From: Neurospora tetraspora
Lineage: Eukaryota > Ascomycota > Sordariomycetes > Sordariales > Sordariaceae
Direction of reading: 5' to 3'
Length of the DNA: 64,000 nucleotides
Assembly: GCF_033439725.1 (NCBI RefSeq)
Contig: NW_026944385.1
Location: 4,869,001-4,933,000 of the forward strand
This document shows, piece after piece, positions 54,414 to 64,000 of the stretch. Numbering within the stretch: the first letter of the stretch is position 1; every line of letters begins with the position of its first letter. Below the pieces are notes generated by a model. The model had not been told where the DNA came from and searched no databases. It was given only the letters and a program-made list of their open reading frames with translations. Position numbers and translations under genes: made by a program.

Positions 54414-56156
54414 TTACTTCTGCCCGTTGGGTCCCTGTCCCTGTCCCCGTCTCTCCACCTCCGACATCTGTCCAGCCATCCGTCCAAACTGCCACTCTGG
54501 CAGCGTGATCCCCGTCTGCTCGTTGATGGTCGTCATCAACGGCGGCAGCATCTGGTAGATGTTCCTCATGGTCGCCGTGCTGCTCTGCTCGCCCCCCGAG
54601 CCCGCCTCGGCGCCCGTGTTCCACACGCTAATCTTGGGCTGCAATCCCCTGATAGCCTCAGCATTCGCCTTGGCCAGCTCGACATACGTGCCCTTCTCGA
54701 TCATCATGTACTGCAGCAGACCCTGAGGACCGCCAAACGCGTGGCTCATCTTGGCATACGCCTCCGCCATGGCGCTCATACCCTCCGCCGCCCTCAGCTT
54801 CTGTTGGAGCTCTGCATCCGCCAGCTTGATGGCCGCATACGACTGCGCGTCGGCACCAACCTTGGTCTCATACACGCCCGCCTCGGTGTGCTGCTTGGCC
54901 TTTTCAAAGTTGGCCTTGGCTTCTGCCTCGATCTGGTACACCTTCACGTCCACGCCGACCTTGGTCTTGTAGGCGGTGGCCTCGGTGGCCTGCTTGTCCT
55001 TCTCAAAGTTGGCCTGGGCCTCCTTCTCGATCTCGTAGGCCCTGGCGTCGGCCGCTTGCTGCTTGGCTTCACGGGCGATGCTCGCCTTGACAACGTCCGT
55101 GGCACGGAGACGCTCCATCTCGGCGGCGGCGCGCTTGATCTGCACTTCACGCTTGAGGTCTTCATCCTCGGCCTCGGTCTTGCGGGCGGCTTGGATACCC
55201 GCGATTTGCACGTCCCGATCGAGCTCGACTTTGCGTGTCTTGAGAACGGCCTCGGCTGTCGCCTTCTCAATGTCCCGCTCCGTCTTCTGGACTTGCGTCT
55301 CGGCTTGGATCTTGGCCAGCTCGCGGTCTTGTTCTCCCTGGATCTTGGCGATCTCGCGCGCTTCCTCGCCCTTGCGCTTCTGCGTGCCGACGTTACCGCG
55401 CAGCTGGGCCTCGGCGACGTCAATACGGGCTTGGTTGGTTGCACCCTCGTGCGCCTTCTGCGAGAGCGAGGCGAAGTAGGTCGATCCGGGAGCGTCCTTG
55501 AGCTCCTTGACGTTGGCGTTATAAATCTTGAGGCCGAATTGGTCAAGCTCGGATTGGATGTTGCGGAAGATGCGACGCTTGAATTCTTCACGCTCCGAGA
55601 AGATCTCTTCCATGGTCATGGCCGAGACGAGCACACGGACTTCACCTTCGATGATGCCCTTGACGATGCCCTCGAGGAAGTCATGGTTGTTGGGGCCCTT
55701 GTCGCGGCCTGAGTCGGCCAAGAGCATGGCGAACTTCATAAGGGCATCGCCCCGGTCTTCCCGGCGAACTACCGAGTCGGAGACGGCCATGGCCACGTCA
55801 TGTTCATCGCCGGGCTTTCCTGGCTCATCATGAACGCCACCACCGAGTCGTCGGATGTTGGCACCTCGTTGGTTGACATCGGGACCGACGGTGAAGACGA
55901 CGGGGAGGAGAAATTGGAGCTTTTCTTTGGTCATGGCCTGGAGGCTCATGGCGTAGTCGTGGGGTTGCACGCTGAAGCGCATGCAGCGCTGGAAGGGCCA
56001 AACCCATGCTGCCTTTGTGATTTTGACTGGTGGTACTTGTCAGATGCTGACGTCGTGAGCATTATAGGAGAGGCCAAGATAGAACTTACGGGTATTGACA
56101 CCCATGCCAGTGATGGCAAGGTACTCATCGGGAGCGGCAATCTTGTAGGAGGCCAT
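54414..56156 (-). CDS. Flotillin-like SPFH/Band 7 membrane-scaffold protein
   Basis: Exon 1 (56156-56090) and exon 2 (56026-54414), joined across a 63-nt GTAAGT...CAG intron, give 559 residues. It begins MASYKIAAPDEYLAITGMG, the flotillin N-terminus, followed after the splice by KITKAAWVWPFQ. The SPFH domain covers roughly residues 5-200. Long Ala/Glu/Lys coiled coils (about 200-430) with EA-type repeats follow, then the family C-terminal segment AYAKMSHAFGGPQGLLQYMM. Flotillins oligomerise on the inner face of the plasma membrane or septal membranes and organise sterol-rich microdomains. The last codons read CAG AAG TAA GT, so a further 3' intron beginning at the GTAAGT cannot be excluded; that would change the extreme C-terminus. 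Confidence 0.93.
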
Positions 56157-56750
56157 CTTGTCTGAATGTGTGTATCTGCTTGATACTTGGGCTGGGTAGG
56201 TTTTCCAAGAAGTGTGAGATGGGAGAGTCTCTCCCTATTAATATACTTACAAGTAAGAATACCTGGCCCTTGGAGTCGCATGTGGCTCAATGATGGCCAT
56301 GCTGGTACTTGTCCGGTACCTGATCGGGTATAGGCCGGTGACCGTCAAACTGATTGTCTACAAGGTTCTTCCATTTCGTCCACAAAGCCACGGTTGGTTG
56401 GCCCAAGAGTTGTTGGTGTTCGCGGTGTTGCACTGCCCTTTTCACGAGGTAGGGTAACAGAGTATGTTCGAACAAAGCGCCGGGAAATGGTCTGCTCACA
56501 AAACATGCCTACAAGGGCTGGATTGTAATTGGTAGAGGCTCAGCCCTTGGCACCTTGGCATACCTAACCCGGGGACGGTCCTGGTCAACTGTGTGCCGCC
56601 GTGGCCTGGATCTTGCCACTTTCTCTTGTAGGTTCCGGGCTTACCATTTGCAGCTATTTAGGACTTTCGGTATCCCGTTGAGTAAATATCATGCAAAATG
56701 TTGCAATCCGTGCTGGATCCCTGCAAAAGGTTCGTTAGGGGTATAAACAA
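56157..56750. other. Promoter region of the flotillin-like gene and border to RIP block
   Basis: About 0.6 kb of normal composition without a gene. Composition turns AT-rich and TA-dominated after about 56750-56900. Confidence 0.5.
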
Positions 56751-59700
56751 AAGAGTGTAATTGGTTGGTCTGCTAACTAACGGTTTCTCACCGCGACTAT
56801 AGACTAAATACTGTAATCTAAAGGTCCGTACGCACATACGTGCCTTCTATAAGGCTCCCCTCCTTCCTAAGGGTACTACCGTATACCCAGGTTATTAACT
56901 ATAGAAATTAATAATAAATCTATCTACTGTATTATATACTAATCTCTATCCCTCTATATATACTTTACTCCTACTGGATCGTAATACTGTATTATTATAC
57001 TTAAATATCTTTAGAAGTATTAAAATCGGAATAATCGACTATACTTCTACTACTAAATTAACTACAAATATTATACTATGGTAAATTATATTCTTAATAT
57101 ATCTTAAATTTTAATAATATTAAACTATCCTAATTAGAATAATATTAATTAAGTAATCCAATCGAGCTATATAGTAAATATATAAAGCTAATATTTAAGG
57201 GTAGTATATTAATATTATACCAATTTAATGAAAATCTTCTTAAATAATAAAATACTAAGTAAAATTCCGAATATTCCCGCTAATATATTAAGTACCTACT
57301 AAATAATAATTCTAATTATTCGAACTAATATATATAATAATTTTAAACTGTTAATAATAAAAATAATTGTCCGTTTCCTAGTTGTATTTATATACGTTTC
57401 GCTATTAATTATAGATTAGGTAGTACTTAATTTCTACGAATCCCTGTTAATCTTATTCAATATGTATTTTAATTGGTCTATATTACTACTTTTTAAAAGC
57501 GATTTAAATTTGTTAATAAATAAGGTTCGATATTTATTTATTTAATAAAGTAATTAATTTACTACAACTTTTATTATTTTAATTAATTCCGTATATATTA
57601 GTCTTTAGTAAACGATATTACTGTATTTATTTAACTAAACATAATCCCGGCAATTATAATATTCTTCGATTATTGCTATAAATTCTATCGCTCCGATTAA
57701 ATCCTAGCGGACTATTACTGTACTATCCCCTTTAATTATATAAATTAGTTACGCTTATATTGGGAAAGTAATTATCGATTTCTTTTTAGGGTTAAGGGTT
57801 GAAATTTCTACTAATTCCTATACTTTAATACTAGGTATTCGGATTGCGGAAAAATCGTTATTCTATTCTATAATAGTATATTACATTTATTCGGCCTTAA
57901 AATCTTTAAATATATAATATAAATTCTTAATATAAAAAAATAAATATAATTTATAATTGTAATAGTAAAATAAAAACCTAGATAATATTGCTAAGAAATA
58001 TATTTTTTATATAAAAATTATCCCGAACGCAAAAGGAGAAAATCAATTTCTCTAATATAATATTCCAACGTAATATAAATAATATATAGAATACGCTTAT
58101 TAATATATAATACTGCAAATTACCGCAATTTACAAATCGGGCCCGGTTCTAAATATTCCCTTTCTAATATAGTTAATAATAATAATTAGTAATATATATA
58201 TAGTTCTTCTTTTTTAAAAACCTTAATTAAAATTAATTCCCCGTGCGCTGGAATAATGGTTTAATTAATATATAAGTTACCTGTATAAATAATCGAATTG
58301 CCTAAATTTCTTAGGATTATATTATCGTTGTTATTGCGTTCTTAAAAAATGTATTTACTATATACGTCGAATCCCTCTATATTTTTCGTAGTCTATTAAT
58401 AAAATTAGTTAATAATTATCTGTAATAAACTGTATATTATTGTAAATAGCAAAGGACGATTGTAATATAATAGTAAAATTAATATAATTAAAGGGTAATT
58501 ACCTGTGGTATTTCGTATATTGCCGTATGTAATAATAAAAAGAGTGTAACGTAGTAGTAAAACTAATATAATCAAAAAGTAATTACTTATAATATTTCGT
58601 ATATCGCCGTAAGTAATATATAACCCTAAAACGTATAGCGATTCGAAATAATAATATAATAATAGAATTAACTTAAAAGTACCCTAATAATATTAATAAT
58701 GCTAATCGATAGTAATATTTTAAAGAAAAAATAAAACTGTATAAGAGATAAATTATAGTACGCTAAAATAAAACTAACTTCCTCTTTCCTCCTCTTATTA
58801 TTTATCGTACTAAATACCTATTACCCCTCTTTCTTTCCATCCTATTTTCTATACCTCCTTCTCCTCCTATTATTTATTTTATTGAATATTTATAACTTTG
58901 TTTTCTTATTTTTACGCCCCTTTTCTTTAATAATTTTTAATCCTTTAAATAAGTTAATTTCTTTTAATATTATTAATACTGTTTCTTCTACTTACTTTAC
59001 CTCTTTTTCTAATTTTATATTCTATTATAATTTTATTTCCCTTAATAAATCTATCTCCTTTACTTTATTTACTTCTTATAATTTAGCATTATTTATATAA
59101 ACTTTTCGTACTTTCTTCCTTATATTTAAATTTACTACTTTTACTGATACTAATGATATTATTTCGATTACTTCCTATAGCCCCGTCCATTTTAATATAA
59201 ATACTAGTACTTTCGTTTTATTATTTAAGTTTTTTAAATTATCATTTTTATATATATATTCTAATTTTATATTCCGAATTCCTGTAATTAATTCTTATAC
59301 TATATTCTCTATTATATAAAGGTTTTTAAATATAACGTCCCTAATTCTATCTACCCGACTTTTATTCTAATTTTCGTAGATCGTTTTTACTTCCTTTATA
59401 CGTAAGCTCTCTAAATCCTCTTTAATTAAATCTTTACTATTGCCTATAAAATTTAATACCTTATTTATATTTATTATTATTAATCCCCTTATTGCCCGAT
59501 TGATTACTATTAATTATTATTCTACCTATTAACCTAATAATAATTATAATGGGCTATATTTATTACCTTCTTGTATTTAACTATTAGAATTTTCTATTAA
59601 ATTTTCTAATATTAATAACCAATCCTCTAAAGCCTAATAATTTCAATCCTTAGCTTATTTATATATTTTTACCTTTAATGATTTTATATAAAATTCTATT

Positions 59701-62700
59701 AACCTATATAATTAAAAACTATATATTAATTTATAAATTATTTTTATATTATAATTTCTAAAATACCGTTTTATTATTACTATAGATTTCTTCTAATTAT
59801 CCTAATATTAGAATTATCCGTTTCTATATTTAAATAATTTCAAAGTTCGTTAATTATCCTATTACCATAATAATAAAGAATTATAAAAAGTAGTAAATTT
59901 ATAAATAAATATATAATTAACCTCCTCTCCCTTTAAGTATAATAGCGCCCGTATAATTTATCTTAACTACTAATTAAGGAATTAATAATAACACTAGTAT
60001 AAATCATACCGTCCGAAGTAATTTAGAACTTACTACTATATACGTTACGTATTTTAAAATATAAAATATAATGTCCTTTAATCGATTAGGCTACTAATAT
60101 TTTAATCGAAGCCGTCGTATAATAATAGTAATTAAATAATATTTAAAATTATTATATACTTATTAAATAATTATCGGCACTTTATCCGAGAATATATATT
60201 ATATTAATAAATTTTAATTTCCCTATCCTTCTAAATAAACTAAATAGGCGTCTATTAACCGATATTTAACCGATTTCCGAATAACGTTACGTTTCTCTAT
60301 ATTTGTTAAAGTATTTAATACTGATTTACTATAAATTAAGGAAGTAATTATATTTGTATATTAAAATTTAGTAAATAACCGTTAATTTAAATTATTAATA
60401 TATTTAAAGGTAATTTAAAATATAGTTATATACGCTGTTCTTTCGGTCTTTATTACGGGTTATAATTGAGTTAAATGTATTAGTAACGCCTTTTTTATTT
60501 ATTGAAATAGGAGTACCTCTTTATTATAATATTCCGGAGTATTTACCGTCCTTTTAAATAACTATAATAAACCGTTAATAATATTAATGAATTACGATTT
60601 CCTGGGCCGATAAAGGATTTTGATATTATATTCGCTTAATTAATTAATTTAATAAATAATCCGACTAGTAAGATCCCTTTTAATATTTAATATTTTTAAT
60701 AGGTCTTTATAATTTATATAAATAATTATTAGGTACATAAATTCGAGGAGGATATGACGATATTTAACTAAGGCCCGGAATATACGTAATATTTCCCTTT
60801 CCCTTATATAGTACCGTATTTCGGCGTCTGATAAAAAATATAATATAAATAATAAAATATTAATATCTTTTATATTTTTATCTGTAATCTCCATTCTTAC
60901 GTAGGCTATTGCTAATTATATTAACATTATTCCCGTACCCGTATTTGATATATTATTACTTAAATAGAATTATATTCTAAGGAGGATAGTTTTAATAATA
61001 TAATTCTAAATTTTGTTATATAAGAATGTAAACGATTTAACCTATTTTAGTCCTTAATTCTATTTATACAATATTTATTACTGCTAGATAAATAATTTCC
61101 CTTTTTATATCTATTTTTATATTTATTTTATATAAATTTATTTTAATATATTAATATAATCTGTTCGTCTAAGAATATATTCCTGTAAGTAAAATAATAA
61201 ATATAATGTTATAACCAATTCCTTCTTATTCTGAAGGTAATTTTCCGGCTTTACTTACTTAGTAAACCGTTCGTAATACTTCGTAGTAAATCGCTATTAT
61301 CCTCTTTCTAATTCGAAGCTTATAATTATAATTTTAATAACGATTAAAATAATCTTCTTTGGTAAAATATTAATAAGGATAAATGTAATTCGGAGGAAAT
61401 AATAATATTTTAAGAAATTATATATTATATTAAATCCGATAACTAATATATTATAATTGTTAATACAATAATCGAATAATACCCCCTATTTGGGGTAATA
61501 ACTAAATAAATTAAGTAATACTAATCCTTCAAAACTACTCTCCGTTAACTATACCCTAAAACTTATATTAATTAACGTACAATAAATATATAGGGAGCTA
61601 ATTATTCTTTAAAATATCTTTAAATTCTAATATTACTTATTAAGTATAATAAAAATAGTCTTATTTTTATATCTTTTTGCTATTAGTACCCCCTAATAAC
61701 CGTATATACTGTCCGCTTAAAAGAAAATGTAATATTCTTTTATTGTAATATATTTAGAAAGTCCTAATTAATTATATATTAGTTATTAGCATTTTACTGT
61801 TACTCTATCAATTGGGCAATAATTTATAACTACCTGTAGGTCGCTGTTATTTTTAAGAAAGAATTTTGTATAAACGCCCTACGAATTAATACTTAATATA
61901 ATCTATCCTGCCGCCACTATTTATAGTAAAATCCGACTAATAAACTCTTTTATCCTTAGTGTATATTTTAATTATTTTAATTAATAAAGAATAATGTTTA
62001 GTAAAATATTAATTATATACTAAATTAAATCTATCGTTTTAATATCGGCTAATTCTATTATAAAAATATCTTAATAAATATAAATTAACCGTACTACCTT
62101 CTCTTTCTATTTATTAATTACGTACTTATCTCCTGATTATACTATTTTTTTTTTAATTTTTATTTAACTTACCTTTATTAATTCAATTATAATATTGCGA
62201 ATTTCGGATTTTTATCCTACGTCCTTACGGATCTCTTAATTTATTGCGTACCCTTCCGTAATTAACTGTACTAAATATATTTAATTTACCTTTCTATTAT
62301 ATTTTACTATTTTTCCCTATTTTTAATCCGGATCCTCTTTATCTTCGTATTATTTTTCGAAGTATATCTTTTCTTTCTATTTACTATTTAATACTTTATT
62401 AAATATCTATTTCTTAAATTAAATCCTATTCTTTTCTTCGGTTAATACTTCCAATACCAACCTCCTATCGTTCCCCGCCAATACTAATACTATTTATTTA
62501 TAATCGTCGAAAATAAATAAATTATTAATATTATAAAAATAATTTATTTCCGTATTTAAAGAAAGTAAATATATACGGTCGTACTATTATAATATCGCTC
62601 CCCCTCTTTCTATTAGAGTTATTAGCGGTAGTGCCTAATATAGAAAACTATCCTCTATTAATCCCGGCTCCCTAAATATATACCCTTCTCCTAGCTTCTA

Positions 62701-64000
62701 CTTTCCTACCTTTAATAATTTATTTATAATTTATAAATCCGTTTCTAATAAAATTCTTCCTATTATTACTATTATAATTATATACGCTGTAATATATTAT
62801 TAGATCTTTTTCGCCCTCCTTAATTCTATTAAATATAATATTATAGTTATTTTTAATTTTTCGGGTTTGTAAACCTATCCTAAATTTAAATTTACTCCCC
62901 GTTTTTTATAATATATTCTTCTTTATATTGTATTATAACTTTTATTTTATTTATTAATAATATATATGCTAAATCTGAATCGACTTTAATATCTTCCTTT
63001 TCGTCCTAGTAGTCGTTTTTATCGAAATCCTTATCATTACTCTTATCTACCTCTTAAATCCTTCTTAATTTATCCAATAGTACTGCTATTTTTTTAATCC
63101 TATTTTTACCTCGTATAATAATAATCCGATAATAAATATCGATAATTCCTTCAATATAATAAATTTAAATAGCGTTTAATAATAAATTGTAAATAGGGTT
63201 CTTTCCCGGGGTTATATATATAATAACCTTACTATAATACCCTTTATTATTAAAGGAAAATATATATATTTATTAATCACGACCGAACGCCTATCTGCTA
63301 TTATAATCCAATAAAGTATTTTAATTCCTTTTATTATTATATTATACCGGTTAGCTGTATTCTTATTAATTATATTTATTAACGTTCTTATATTTATTAC
63401 ATATTTACTAATTTCACTTTTTTTTATAAAATTTTAAATATATCCTAGGGATATATCTTTCAATTAATTTTTTACGTTTTATTCTGCGTTAACGACTTTA
63501 TCTAAGCCTATTTTATTAATTATAAGTAATCGAGTATATTTCGTAACTTTCTATCCTTAATATACTACTTATTATAATCTGAATTCCTAAATTATTCTAG
63601 CGTATACTTATAGGGCTCGATCGTATATTTATATAAAGGATTAGTCCGGTTTAACTATTTAATTCTTTATTTATTCGCCTATATTCTAAGGATTATAAAA
63701 ATCGGGGCCTATATTTCGGATTGGAATAATATCGTATTGTATTCGTTCCCCTTTTGTATTATTATATATTTATTTAAACCATTTATTATCCTTTTCTAAT
63801 TCTTCCTTCCATTTTACGTTAATCTCCTTTAGTACCAGATAATATATTAGTTCCGACGGTATATTATATATATACATATATCTTCTTCCGTAAATTCTAT
63901 ATTTCGTTTCCTCTTTAAATTTAATTCTATAAATAACGCCGTAGGAACCCGACTAATAACTGTTATTACCCCTATTCCCGTCTTTTCCTCTTCTTTATTT
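56751..64000. repeat. AT-rich, RIP-type block of degenerate retroelements (right)
   Basis: The same signature as the left block: very AT-rich, TA-dominated, CA/TG-depleted and dense in stops. One Gypsy RNase H relic is recognisable (separate entry). The rest, including the pyrimidine-rich stretch around 58.8-59.3 kb, could not be assigned. The block continues beyond the right edge. Confidence 0.85.
60540..60900 (-). mobile_element. Ty3/Gypsy fossil, RNase H region
   Basis: On the minus strand the residual reading resembles a Gypsy RNase H: an LSDAExRY motif, an FRALVKYRH-like segment, a Y.NYKDLL motif (the usual TDHKxL position), and an SEYNIKILYRP motif just beyond, in the family order. It is heavily degenerate and dead. 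Upstream reverse transcriptase would lie to the right (about 61-62.5 kb) and integrase to the left, but those parts were not recognised with confidence. Confidence 0.65.

Noticed and set aside
58882-59100. A 72-codon plus-strand frame in the right AT-rich block
   Set aside because: Composed almost only of residues from AT-rich codons; a by-product of strand-biased base composition.

Overview
The window is a fungal chromosome segment, most likely from a filamentous ascomycete of the Sordariales (Neurospora-like). Reasons: short spliceosomal introns (mostly 50-104 nt) with GTRNGT donors and CTAAC/CTGAC branch sites; a dispersed single 5S rRNA gene resembling the Neurospora type; AT-rich blocks of broken retroelements depleted in CA/TG and enriched in TA, the signature of repeat-induced point mutation (RIP); and typical genes (PalA/Rim20, flotillin-like protein, SYLF-domain protein).

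Layout. 1-10520 is an AT-rich, RIP-type block of dead LTR retroelements, including a Ty3/Gypsy relic on the minus strand at the left edge and a chromodomain-bearing Gypsy relic on the plus strand at about 3.9-5.8 kb, with a small GC-normal island between them. 10521-56750 is a GC-balanced gene island. 56751-64000 is a second RIP-type block with a minus-strand Gypsy RNase H relic near 60.5-60.9 kb.

The gene island holds, in order: a Baeyer-Villiger monooxygenase (-), a Dal5/allantoate-type permease (+), an NtaA/DszA-type FMN monooxygenase (+) with a tRNA-like sequence inside an unusually long intron, a secreted GH5 glycoside hydrolase (-), a SYLF (Ysc84/SH3YL1-like) protein with two PPxY motifs (+), a 1178-residue charged repeat protein of unknown function (+), a GT31/Fringe-like type II membrane glycosyltransferase (+), a 5S rRNA gene (+), two divergently transcribed paralogous microgenes whose start codons are each split by an intron, PalA/Rim20 of the ambient-pH pathway (-), a cytochrome P450 (+), an FHS/FucP-type sugar transporter (-), and a flotillin-like SPFH protein (-).

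The first three genes (two flavin monooxygenases and a small-organic-anion permease) form a plausible catabolic neighbourhood next to the RIP block; the other genes look like independent housekeeping or accessory genes. The most unusual observation is the pair of 48- and 53-residue paralogues at 37.7-39.1 kb: same intron position (AT|G), conserved KKDCGS..CPQSS.Y.PPS core, and TATA boxes at similar distances upstream. Two small foldback elements (14.5 kb and 54.2 kb) are also new candidates. Splice sites were inferred by eye from frame, consensus and family conservation; no similarity search was run.
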